From an uncultured Caryophanales bacterium (GTDB lineage Bacteria > Bacillota_I > Bacilli_A > RFN20 > CAG-826), in contig CAMKAQ010000036.1 of the NCBI GenBank assembly GCA_946410525.1, positions 1 through 7,461 of the forward strand: a stretch of 7,461 bases of DNA. Reading direction: 5' to 3'. The notes beneath the pieces were generated by a model that did not search any database, was not told the DNA's origin, and saw nothing but the letters and a program-made list of their open reading frames with translations. Position 1 is the first letter of the stretch. Each line of letters starts with the position of its first letter. A program made the translations under genes and the position numbers. This document shows positions 1 through 5,167 of this stretch, piece by piece.

Positions 1-36
1 CTTCTCAGTGGCCGCCCATTCTGGTTCAAAGACTAG
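1..36 (+). CDS. Possible C-terminal end of an upstream gene (partial)
   Basis: Reading from base 1, the frame is open for eleven codons (LLSGRPFWFKD) and stops at TAG (34-36), 16 bases before a strong terminator at 53-77. A terminator this close to the window edge implies a transcribed gene ending just upstream, and this is the only forward frame that stops before it. The other two forward frames run through the terminator, so they are unlikely. The fragment is too short to recognise a family, and it could equally be a 3' untranslated region. Confidence 0.3.
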   Translation, partial: LLSGRPFWFKD

Positions 37-52
37 TCCAAAATTTGGAATT

Positions 53-77
53 AAGCCTCCCTCGTGGAGGCTTTTTT
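53..77 (+). terminator. Rho-independent terminator upstream of the cysQ-like gene
   Basis: AAGCCTCC (53-60) pairs perfectly with GGAGGCTT (66-73) around a 5-base loop and is followed by a T run (72-77). It separates an upstream transcription unit from the nucleotidase gene at 96. Only about 18 bases remain between the T run and the next ATG, so that gene is probably fed by read-through or by a promoter overlapping this hairpin. I see no clear separate promoter. Confidence 0.85.
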
Positions 78-95
78 CTTATCTAAGGGAGTATA

Positions 96-887
96 ATGTT
101 TGGTATGTGGGAAAAAGAACTCGAAGAAATGAAGAAGGCCGCTCTCTTAGCGGAAGCAAAGATTCTCGAAATCTATCATTCTTCATTCAAAGTCGAAACG
201 AAATCAGACGACTCTCCAGTTACCGAAGCGGATAAGTCCGCTGACAAAATAATCAAAGATTATCTCCAAGCCAGATTCCCTGATTATGCCTTCCTCACCG
301 AAGAAAGCGTCGATACCAAAGAAAGGCTCCATAAGGACCTTGTCTTCATCATCGATCCGGTCGATGGAACTGTTGAGTTTGTGAACAAGACCGGCGGTTT
401 CAGCACGAACATCGCTTTGTGCTATAAAAATGAAATCGTGGCAGGGGTCATTAACATCCCGCTCGAGAAAACGACCTACTTCGCCACAAAAGGCGGTGGC
501 GCCTGGAAAGAAGAACGAGACAAAAATCCACTTCGAATCCATGTCTCAAATCGAGTCGGAAAGAACCTCCGCGCCCTCATCTCCATCAGCCATCTTATAG
601 ATAAGGAAAAAGAACAAATCGCTAGACACAAAGAGTGCTTCGAATCAGTAACTCCATGCGGTGCTGCCACCAAGTTCTGTCGCATCGCGGAAGGTGAAGC
701 AGACGTCGCTGTTCGCTATAGTGTTGCCACCAAAGAATGGGATACGGCAGCAGGGGAGATTCTTCTTGAAGAGGCCGGTGGCCATTTCACCAATATCCAC
801 CTCGAAAAATACACCCACAACAGGGAAGACGTTTATAACCGAGATGGCTATGTCGTGGTCAATGACATGAGGAACGCTCTACTGTAA
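96..887 (+). CDS. cysQ: CysQ-type 3'(2'),5'-bisphosphate nucleotidase (inositol monophosphatase family)
   Basis: Predicted cytoplasmic Mg2+-dependent phosphatase of 263 aa. CysQ removes the 3'-phosphate from 3'-phosphoadenosine 5'-phosphate (PAP), a by-product of sulfate activation and of acyl-carrier-protein charging. Family motifs appear in order: PVTEAD (residues 41-46), LTEES (67-71, metal-binding Glu), DPVDGTVEF (87-95, with D87 and D90 as metal ligands), then GFSTNIAL, and WDTAAGEILLEEAGG (215-229, with D216 as a ligand). The spacing DPVDGT-x-EF followed by F-x-x-NIAL, and the later ATKFCRIAEGEADV stretch, resemble CysQ more than inositol-1-phosphatase or fructose-bisphosphatase members. 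Length is close to E. coli CysQ (about 246 aa). The start at ATG 96 is preceded by AAGGGAG (85-91) with 4 bases of spacing; ATG 105 is the alternative. No sulfate-assimilation genes are visible nearby, so PAP from other reactions is a possible substrate. Confidence 0.85.
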   Translation: MFGMWEKELEEMKKAALLAEAKILEIYHSSFKVETKSDDSPVTEADKSADKIIKDYLQARFPDYAFLTEESVDTKERLHKDLVFIIDPVDGTVEFVNKTGGFSTNIALCYKNEIVAGVINIPLEKTTYFATKGGGAWKEERDKNPLRIHVSNRVGKNLRALISISHLIDKEKEQIARHKECFESVTPCGAATKFCRIAEGEADVAVRYSVATKEWDTAAGEILLEEAGGHFTNIHLEKYTHNREDVYNRDGYVVVNDMRNALL

Positions 888-918
888 AATAAGCGCGTTT
901 TGCCAAGGATTTTATGAA

Positions 919-943
919 AAAAAGCTGGGATTTCCAGCTTTTT
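919..943. terminator. Bidirectional terminator shared by convergent genes
   Basis: AAAAAGCTGG (919-928) pairs with CCAGCTTTTT (934-943) around a 5-base loop. Because the stem has an A run on its left and a T run on its right, it reads as a U-tailed terminator on both strands. It serves the cysQ-like gene (ending 887) and the opposing NifU-domain gene, whose TAA stop (942-944) overlaps the edge of the stem. Confidence 0.85.
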
Positions 944-1259
944 ATTTTTCTTCTGTTTTTTCTTCGTCGAGCTTTTTGTATTGCTCTTCTTTGCGCTTGA
1001 GATATGGGTCAAGGACATCAAGCGGAGCGCTCATTGCGCCTTCGCATCTGATGACGCCTGGGACTTCCTCAACGAGGATGGTCTCAATGCCTTGAGAGAT
1101 ATCGGCATCGGCATAGGCACATCCTTCGCAAGCGCCAACCATGTTGACGTAGACGACTCCGTCCTTGAAACCAACGTACTCGACGTTGCCTCCTTCTCTT
1201 TGGAGGAATGGGCGGATTTTGCCTAGGACCGTTTCGATTTGCTTCTCAATCTCTTCCAT
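942..1259 (-). CDS. NifU C-terminal-domain (Nfu-type) Fe-S cluster protein
   Basis: Small protein of 105 aa from the chosen start. It carries the Nfu domain: an N-terminal helix (residues 1-20), GGNVE (23-27), the strand region DGVVYVNMVGAC, the cluster-binding C44-E-G-C47, then ISQGIETILVEEVPGV (54-69). In this family two subunits bind a [4Fe-4S] cluster through the CxxC pair and pass it to client proteins in the cytoplasm. A charged Lys/Glu tail (about 88-105) extends beyond the domain. The start is ATG at 1259 because MEEIEKQIETVL matches the usual beginning of the domain; an in-frame TTG at 1298 would add 13 residues. There is no Shine-Dalgarno sequence before ATG 1259, and a -10 box lies only 11 bases upstream. 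No other Fe-S assembly genes are adjacent. Confidence 0.88.
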   Translation of the reverse strand: MEEIEKQIETVLGKIRPFLQREGGNVEYVGFKDGVVYVNMVGACEGCAYADADISQGIETILVEEVPGVIRCEGAMSAPLDVLDPYLKRKEEQYKKLDEEKTEEK

Positions 1260-1270
1260 AACGGAAGAAT

Positions 1271-1298
1271 ATTGTAGCCATTTTTTTCTTCCGTACAA
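1271..1298 (-). promoter_or_regulatory. Candidate promoter of the NifU-domain gene
   Basis: On the minus strand, TTGTAC (1298-1293) and TACAAT (1276-1271) are separated by 16 bases, a plausible housekeeping-sigma promoter with an A-rich spacer. Initiation about 7 bases past the -10 box would fall near 1264, leaving only about 5 bases before ATG 1259 and no room for a ribosome binding site. It also argues against the TTG start at 1298, which would lie upstream of the transcript. Confidence 0.5.
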
Positions 1299-1321
1299 GC
1301 AAAGTGGTAAGACGGGATTAA

Positions 1322-1337
1322 TATAATCCGCTATAAT
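1322..1337 (+). promoter_or_regulatory. Tandem TATAAT -10 boxes before the RQC-like gene
   Basis: Two perfect TATAAT hexamers occur at 1322-1327 and 1332-1337, ten bases apart, directly before ATG 1347. No good -35 match is seen at 16-18 bases from either. Transcription from the second box would begin near 1344 and from the first near 1334, giving leaders of roughly 3 or 13 bases. The 87-bp gap to the divergent NifU gene therefore appears to hold back-to-back promoters. Confidence 0.55.
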
Positions 1338-1346
1338 AACCGCGTT

Positions 1347-1694
1347 ATGAAACTTGCTCTTTGTTACGTAAACATATTGCGTGCCCTCAAGACCCTTGAT
1401 CTTGAAGGTGTGGAAGTGACCGCGGAAGGCCTTGCGAAGATCCTCAAAGGCATCATCGATTTCGAGACCATCAAGTACGTCAATTCCAGCGCTTTCGGAT
1501 GCTTCCCTTCATATACGGGAAGAAGGACCAAAGGCCGCATCAATTACCTTACGAACAACGGCTACCTTGAAACCAGGGATTCATTCATCTTCCTGACCTC
1601 GATGTGCGACGAACTTAATCTTCGCCCACTTGAGAAGAAAGACTTCAAGATGCCGGAGAGCAAAAACATTAGATTTAAGACGGAGGATAGATAA
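1347..1694 (+). CDS. Small protein resembling an RQC-type winged-helix DNA-binding domain
   Basis: A 115-aa soluble protein with no signal peptide or membrane segment. The order of elements resembles the winged helix of the RecQ C-terminal (RQC) region: a first helix (about 5-16, VNILRALKTL), then AEGLAKILKGI (26-36, comparable to the VxDxLxG helix of RecQ), then FPSYTGRRTKGRINYLTNNGYLE (53-75, comparable to the helix preceding the wing that in RecQ reads as LINxLIxxGYL). The basic residues R59, R60, K62 and R64 would suit DNA contact. No helicase motor domain is present. This is recognition by pattern only. Its ATG has no Shine-Dalgarno sequence. It is probably cotranscribed with the M3 peptidase, whose ribosome binding site lies inside its last codons and whose ATG follows its TAA by 2 bases. 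Gene calling is secure; function is tentative. Confidence 0.7.
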   Translation: MKLALCYVNILRALKTLDLEGVEVTAEGLAKILKGIIDFETIKYVNSSAFGCFPSYTGRRTKGRINYLTNNGYLETRDSFIFLTSMCDELNLRPLEKKDFKMPESKNIRFKTEDR

Positions 1695-1696
1695 AC

Positions 1697-3412
1697 ATGA
1701 AAAAGATGACTGATAAGAAATTCGAAGAATGGCCATTCCAAGTGCCTAACTTCGATAACGTATGCGCCCGCCTCAAAGGCTTCGCTGAATTATTCGAAAA
1801 AGCCCCAACCAAAGAAGAAGCGTTGAAGCTTTGGAAGAAATACACCCGTCTCCTCGAAAGTGTCGAAGACAAGATCACCCATGTCTCCGTCCTTTTCACC
1901 CTTGAGACGACCAACAAGAAATACGAGAAGGCCATGAAGAAGATCAACAACTCTCTTCCAATCCTTGAGCTTGAGACCCAAAAGTTCTCAAAGGCCTATC
2001 TCGCTTCCCCATATCTTGAGTATCTTGAGAGCAAATTAGGCAAGCTCCTCACCAAGATGTACCAATACGAAATCAAGAAGAGCGACGAATCCGTTGTCTC
2101 TCTTAAGCAAGAAGAGTCTGAGCTCGTCATGAAGTATCAGGCTGTCACCGCTGCGATCACCTTCGAGTTCCGCGGAGAGAAATACAACATGCCTCAGATG
2201 GGCAAGTTCCTCCAAGATCTCGACCGTGAGACGAGAAAAGAAGCCGCAGAAGTCTACTACAACGGCCTTAACGAAAAGAAAGACGAACTCGAGGATATCT
2301 TCGATAAGCTCGTCAAAGTCCGTACTGAGATGGCCAAGAAGATGGGTTACAAGTCCTACACCGAACTTGGCTACATCATGATGAACCGTTATGACTACAA
2401 CCCTCTCATGGTTGCCGCTTACCGCGAGCAAATCCACGACGTCGTCACTCCTCTTGCCGCCAAGATCGTGAGAAAACAGATTGCCCGCTTAGGAATCAGA
2501 AATCCTGAGATCTATGACCTCAATCTCATGTTCCCTAATGGCAACCCAACTCCAAAAGGAACCACCGAAGACAAGGTCAACGCCGCGATCAAGATGTACG
2601 ACCAGATGTCCGAAGACACCTCTAAGTACTTCCGTTATATGAACGACCATAACCTCCTCTTCCTCGATGCCAAACCTGGCAAACAAAGCGGTGGTTACAT
2701 GACCTACTTCCCAATCCAGAGAACCCCAATCATCTTCTCTAACTTCAACGGCACCGCCGGTGACGTCGATGTTCTCACCCATGAGTTCGGTCATTCCTTC
2801 CAGGCCTTCGAATCCGCGGATATCAAGGTTCCTGCCTACCGTTCACCAACCGCTGAATCCTGCGAGATCCATTCCATGTCTATGGAATTCTTCGCAGAGC
2901 CATACATGGATCTCTTCTTCGATGAACCTGACAAATACCGTTATGTCCATCTTGCCGATTCCATCTGCTTCCTCCCATACGGCGTCTCCGTCGACGAGTT
3001 CCAGCATTGGGTCTACGCTCACCCAGAGGCCACACCAGCCGAAAGAGATGAGCAGTGGCACAAGATCGAAGAGAAATACACCCCATGGAAGGTTGAAGCG
3101 GAAAGAAACTGCGAATATCTCTACACCGGTCACCGCTGGCTCACCCAACTCCACATCTTCGAGATGCCTTTCTACTACATTGATTACACTCTCGCACAGG
3201 TATGCGCGTTCCAGTTCTTCAATAAGGACAGACGCTCACACGATAATGCGTGGAAGAAGTACATCAAGCTCTGCAAGCTAGGTGGTAAATACACCTTCTG
3301 TGAGCTTGTGAAGAAGGTTGGCCTTGAGGTTCCATTCGATGAAGGAGTCCTCGCCAAGACAATCAAGCCTCTTGAGAAGGTTCTCCGCGATTATCATCCA
3401 GAAAACTTCTAA
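1697..3412 (+). CDS. M3-family oligoendopeptidase (PepF-like zinc metallopeptidase)
   Basis: A 571-aa cytoplasmic zinc endopeptidase that cleaves short peptides, as in the thimet oligopeptidase/PepF family. The catalytic site is THEFGH (361-366), with zinc ligands H362 and H366 and catalytic E363. The third ligand is probably E390 in AESCEIHSMSMEFF, at the usual distance from the second His. FYYIDYTLAQ (492-501) is the conserved C-terminal substrate-pocket segment of the family. The N-terminal half is helical and charged, as expected of the helical lid. The length fits the roughly 560-600 aa usual for bacterial members. There is no signal peptide. The start ATG 1697 has GGAGG at 1682-1686 with 10 bases of spacing; M4 (1706) is a weaker alternative. 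It likely supports peptide use for amino acids. Why it is paired with an RQC-like gene is not apparent from sequence. Confidence 0.93.
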   Translation: MKKMTDKKFEEWPFQVPNFDNVCARLKGFAELFEKAPTKEEALKLWKKYTRLLESVEDKITHVSVLFTLETTNKKYEKAMKKINNSLPILELETQKFSKAYLASPYLEYLESKLGKLLTKMYQYEIKKSDESVVSLKQEESELVMKYQAVTAAITFEFRGEKYNMPQMGKFLQDLDRETRKEAAEVYYNGLNEKKDELEDIFDKLVKVRTEMAKKMGYKSYTELGYIMMNRYDYNPLMVAAYREQIHDVVTPLAAKIVRKQIARLGIRNPEIYDLNLMFPNGNPTPKGTTEDKVNAAIKMYDQMSEDTSKYFRYMNDHNLLFLDAKPGKQSGGYMTYFPIQRTPIIFSNFNGTAGDVDVLTHEFGHSFQAFESADIKVPAYRSPTAESCEIHSMSMEFFAEPYMDLFFDEPDKYRYVHLADSICFLPYGVSVDEFQHWVYAHPEATPAERDEQWHKIEEKYTPWKVEAERNCEYLYTGHRWLTQLHIFEMPFYYIDYTLAQVCAFQFFNKDRRSHDNAWKKYIKLCKLGGKYTFCELVKKVGLEVPFDEGVLAKTIKPLEKVLRDYHPENF

Positions 3413-3417
3413 GAAAT

Positions 3418-3442
3418 GCCCTCTGAAAATGAGGGCTTTTTT
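3418..3442 (+). terminator. Rho-independent terminator after the M3 peptidase
   Basis: GCCCTC (3418-3423) pairs with GAGGGC (3431-3436) around a 7-base loop and is followed by six T (3437-3442). It sits 6 bases after the TAA stop and closes the two-gene unit. Confidence 0.9.
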
Positions 3443-3483
3443 CTTTCAAAAACGCACCTAAAATCGGCAGTTTATGAAAGTGT

Positions 3484-3499
3484 TTTTCAGATTTTCAGA
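3484..3499 (+). repeat. Tandem duplication of TTTTCAGA
   Basis: TTTTCAGA at 3484-3491 is repeated exactly at 3492-3499 with no gap. The same core, TTTTCA or its complement TGAAAA, recurs at 3589, 3598, 3647 and 3681 within the same spacer. Confidence 0.7.
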
Positions 3500-3588
3500 A
3501 ATATATCAGTATTTAATTAGCGACATTCTTTTATTTGAGACTTTTTTAAGAAAATAAATAAAATTATTTATAAATACGATTTCACTTC

Positions 3589-3603
3589 TTTTCATATTGA
3601 AAA
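3589..3603. repeat. Perfect inverted repeat TTTTCA-TAT-TGAAAA
   Basis: Six-base arms (3589-3594 and 3598-3603) flank a 3-base centre. The size and symmetry suit a dimeric regulator site better than an RNA hairpin, since a 3-base loop closed by an A-T pair is unstable. No regulator is identified. Confidence 0.5.
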
Positions 3604-3638
3604 ATGTTCTTTACGAAATTATCGCGATTTTTTAAGAA

Positions 3639-3652
3639 TGTAACCGTTTTCA
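3639..3652 (+). promoter_or_regulatory. cre-like (CcpA operator-like) site
   Basis: TGTAACCGTTTTCA matches the Bacillota catabolite-responsive element consensus TGWAARCGYTWNCW at 13 of 14 positions; position 6 is C where a purine is expected. It lies about 36 bases upstream of the candidate -35 box of the transporter operon. No ccpA gene is in the window, so the identification rests on the motif alone and could be chance in AT-rich DNA. Confidence 0.3.
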
Positions 3653-3687
3653 TGAAACAAAATGATTTGATTCTGTAGTTTTTTCAT

Positions 3688-3717
3688 TTGACGTAGTTTA
3701 TATTCATTATGTCGAAT
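3688..3717 (+). promoter_or_regulatory. Candidate promoter of the riboswitch-transporter operon
   Basis: TTGACG (3688-3693) is a good -35 match. The best partner at an acceptable distance is TCGAAT (3712-3717), a 4-of-6 match to TATAAT, 18 bases away. Initiation near 3724 would begin the RNA about 6 bases before the aptamer P1 helix. TATATT (3699-3704) and CATTAT (3705-3710) are better -10 sequences but lack a suitably spaced -35. A promoter must lie in this stretch; which elements are used is uncertain. Confidence 0.35.
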
Positions 3718-3731
3718 CGCTAAATCGACAT
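3709..3731. repeat. Inverted repeat ATGTCGA-N9-TCGACAT
   Basis: Perfect 7-base arms at 3709-3715 and 3725-3731 flank ATCGCTAAA. The repeat overlaps the candidate -10 and start region, and its right arm shares 2 bases with the riboswitch P1 helix. It could be an operator at the transcription start, or, if the RNA begins upstream of it, a 5' hairpin. Confidence 0.45.
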
Positions 3732-3795
3732 TTCGTATAATTGCCCTAATCGGTGGGAAGTCTCTACGTTGGACCTTAATCCAACACTACGAAGT
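3730..3795 (+). promoter_or_regulatory. Purine riboswitch aptamer, guanine type
   Basis: The layout matches the purine riboswitch three-way junction. P1 is ATTTCGTA (3730-3737) with TACGAAGT (3788-3795), eight pairs including one G-U. J1/2 begins TAAT at 3738, as in xpt. P2 lies at 3741-3746 and 3754-3759 with loop L2 TAATCGG (3747-3753), ending in the conserved GG. J2/3 is GTCTCTAC (3760-3767). P3 is GTTGGA (3768-3773) with TCCAAC (3780-3785), closed by L3 CCTTAA. J3/1 is ACT. By alignment to xpt, U51 is kept (3765) and the specificity base 74 is C (3787), pointing to guanine or hypoxanthine rather than adenine (U74) or 2'-deoxyguanosine (C51). P2 is irregular, with weak central pairing. It lies 88 bases before a purine/nucleoside transporter gene, which agrees with the class. 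Confidence 0.88.
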
Positions 3796-3821
3796 CACAA
3801 AATCGTCTAGATTTGTGTTTT
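3796..3821 (+). terminator. Terminator-like hairpin of the riboswitch expression platform
   Basis: CACAAA (3796-3801) pairs with TTTGTG (3812-3817), and TC (3803-3804) can pair with GA (3810-3811) leaving A3802 bulged. Four T follow (3818-3821). It starts at the base after P1, where a ligand-stabilised aptamer would let it form. A competing structure could pair AAGTC (3792-3796) with GACTT (3830-3834) and CAAAA (3798-3802) with TTTTG (3818-3822), breaking P1, the hairpin and its T tract together. The stem is AT-rich and the T tract short, so it may be a weak terminator or only a pausing hairpin. Confidence 0.5.
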
Positions 3822-3836
3822 GATGTTTAGACTTAA

Positions 3837-3875
3837 TTCTCCTATTCCGGTAATTATCGATTCCATTTAGGAGAA
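3837..3875 (+). promoter_or_regulatory. Helix sequestering the ribosome binding site of the lipoprotein gene
   Basis: TTCTCCTA (3837-3844) is perfectly complementary to TAGGAGAA (3868-3875), which contains the AGGAG Shine-Dalgarno sequence (3869-3873) of the gene starting at 3884. The 23-base apical region can fold a small inner stem (CGGT 3848-3851 with ATCG 3856-3859). Formation would block ribosome loading, so the leader could also act at translation. Confidence 0.55.
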
Positions 3876-3883
3876 AAAGAAAC

Positions 3884-5083
3884 ATGAAAAAACAACTCTT
3901 AGCACTCACCGCCATGCTTGCCATTGCTGGTCTTACCGGCTGCAGCAACACCGAGAAGATGAAAGTCGGTCTTTTAACTCTTCACGGCACTGATTCCACC
4001 TACGACAAGAACTTCATCGACGCTTTCAACGCAGCTTGCGAAGCCAAAGGCGTTGAGCCACTCCTCCAGTCTGGTGTTGGCGAAGATGCCACCTGCACCG
4101 CTGCCGCCAACAAGATGGTCCAGGAAGGTGCTAAGTTAATCTTTGCCGATTCCTTCGGCCATGAAACCCACCTCCACGAAGCTGCCAAGGATGCCAAGGA
4201 TGTCCAGTTCTGCCACGCCACTGGTGTTCACGCTGCTGAATACGAAGCCGCTGGTGAGAAGAACTTCCACAACGCTTTTGCTTCCATCTATGAAGGCCGC
4301 TACCTCGCCGGCGTCGCCGCTGGCTTAAAGCTCCAGGCCATGCTTGCCGCCAACCCAGCCACCTCTAAGAAGATTGGCTACGTTGGTGCTTACACCTACG
4401 CCGAAGTCATCTCCGGTCTCACCTCCTGGTACCTTGGTGTCAAATCCATCGTTTCCGATGTCACCATGGACGTCAGATTCACTGGCGACTGGTACAACAT
4501 CGAAAAAGAGAACAGCTCCGCTACCGCCCTTATCACTGGTGGCTGCTCCATCATCTCCCAGCACGCTGACTCCATGGGTGCTCCAAACGCCTGTGAAGCC
4601 AAAGGCGTTCCAAACATCACCTATAATGGCCCAACCGCTAAAGAGACTTACGTTATCTCCAGCAAGATCAACTGGCAGCCATACTTCGAGCACTGCATTG
4701 ATGCCGTCAAAGAAGGCAAGCCAATCGAAACCAACTACACCGGTTCCCTCAAAGATGGTTCCGTCGAAATCGGCAAGATCGGCCCAGCCGCTGCCGCCGG
4801 CACCGAAGCCAAGATCAAAGAAGTGAAAGCCGCTCTCGAAGCTGGCACCACCAAAGTCTTCGATACCAGCACCTTCACCCTCAACACCGCCAACGCCGCC
4901 CTTGCTGAAGACAAGAAGCTCGACCTCGATGCCGATGGTCACATCAAGAGCTACAAAGTCAACGGCACCAACGTCATCAAGACCGAAGGCAGCAAGTCCT
5001 GGTTCGCCGAGAGCGAAATCCAGTCCGCTCCTTACTTCGATCTCACCATCGATGGCATCACCTTCCTCAACACTGAATTCTAA
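3884..5083 (+). CDS. BMP-family purine/nucleoside-binding lipoprotein of an ABC importer
   Basis: A 399-aa surface lipoprotein. Residues 1-19 form a lipoprotein signal (MKKQ, a hydrophobic stretch, then LTG) with the lipobox Cys at 20. The mature part follows the BMP (PF02608-type) fold: VGLLTLHGTDSTYDKNF (28-44), then FHNAFASIYEGRYLAGVAAG (128-147, the family's F-x-x-x-x-EG-x-YLAGVAAG), then IGYVGAYTYAEVISG (164-178) and ISQHADS (224-230). The last two segments look like the Med/purine-binding branch, in which a QH(T)DS element follows a conserved Trp region (here GDWYNIEKE). It would deliver purines or nucleosides to the downstream ATPase and permease. The start has AGGAG at 3869-3873 with 10 bases of spacing. 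It is preceded by a guanine-type riboswitch, which supports a purine ligand. Strongly biased codons (GCC, ACC, AAG, CTC) suggest high expression. The exact ligand is an inference. Confidence 0.9.
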   Translation: MKKQLLALTAMLAIAGLTGCSNTEKMKVGLLTLHGTDSTYDKNFIDAFNAACEAKGVEPLLQSGVGEDATCTAAANKMVQEGAKLIFADSFGHETHLHEAAKDAKDVQFCHATGVHAAEYEAAGEKNFHNAFASIYEGRYLAGVAAGLKLQAMLAANPATSKKIGYVGAYTYAEVISGLTSWYLGVKSIVSDVTMDVRFTGDWYNIEKENSSATALITGGCSIISQHADSMGAPNACEAKGVPNITYNGPTAKETYVISSKINWQPYFEHCIDAVKEGKPIETNYTGSLKDGSVEIGKIGPAAAAGTEAKIKEVKAALEAGTTKVFDTSTFTLNTANAALAEDKKLDLDADGHIKSYKVNGTNVIKTEGSKSWFAESEIQSAPYFDLTIDGITFLNTEF

Positions 5084-5127
5084 TCTAGCCTAACCGCTAA
5101 TTAGTAAGAACCGTTGCAGGTTAACAT

Positions 5128-5167
5128 TTCCCAAGGGCATAATAGCCCTTGGGAATTTCTCGTTTTT
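5128..5167 (+). terminator. Intra-operon terminator or processing hairpin after the lipoprotein gene
   Basis: TTCCCAAGGGC (5128-5138) pairs perfectly with GCCCTTGGGAA (5145-5155), an 11-bp stem with a 6-base loop, followed by an interrupted T tract (5156-5167). It lies 44 bases after the lipoprotein stop and 17 bases before the ATPase start. A leaky terminator or 3' stabilising hairpin here is common in ABC operons and would make more binding protein than ATPase. Confidence 0.75.

Larger units (their letters stand above)
3443..3708. other. AT-rich noncoding spacer with short repeats
   Basis: About 265 bases with no convincing gene and visibly far higher A+T than the flanking genes. It holds runs of A and T, an AT-only inverted repeat with 8-base arms (ATAAATAA 3554-3561 and TTATTTAT 3564-3571), and repeated TTTTCA/TGAAAA hexamers described separately. 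I see no RNA gene, insertion-sequence end or coding-like frame. The likely role is upstream regulatory DNA for the transporter operon, possibly including curved DNA from the phased A/T runs. It may equally be decayed sequence. Confidence 0.6.

Noticed and set aside
1..60. GGTTCAAA near 23-30 resembling a tRNA T-arm
   Set aside because: No matching T-stem, acceptor stem or CCA end can be built around it, and the window begins too close to it for a full tRNA.
942..1298. Longer NifU-domain reading frame from TTG 1298
   Set aside because: The extra 13 residues precede the normal start of the domain, TTG is a weaker start codon, and the best promoter lies inside that extension.
3474..3557. 27-codon reading frame MKVFFRF... 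in the AT-rich spacer
   Set aside because: It has no ribosome binding site, its codon use is unlike the neighbouring genes, and it overlaps the tandem repeat; probably chance.
3736..3741. Perfect TATAAT as a promoter -10 box
   Set aside because: It forms the end of P1 and J1/2 of the riboswitch aptamer, where this sequence is conserved, and no -35 lies at the right distance.
3730..3795. Adenine or 2'-deoxyguanosine riboswitch
   Set aside because: Adenine sensors carry U at position 74 and the 2'-deoxyguanosine class carries C at position 51; here they are C74 and U51.
4325..4942. 205-aa open frame on the minus strand inside the lipoprotein gene
   Set aside because: It is antisense to a gene with clear family motifs and strong codon bias; its Gly/Val/Asp-rich content is a mirror of that bias.
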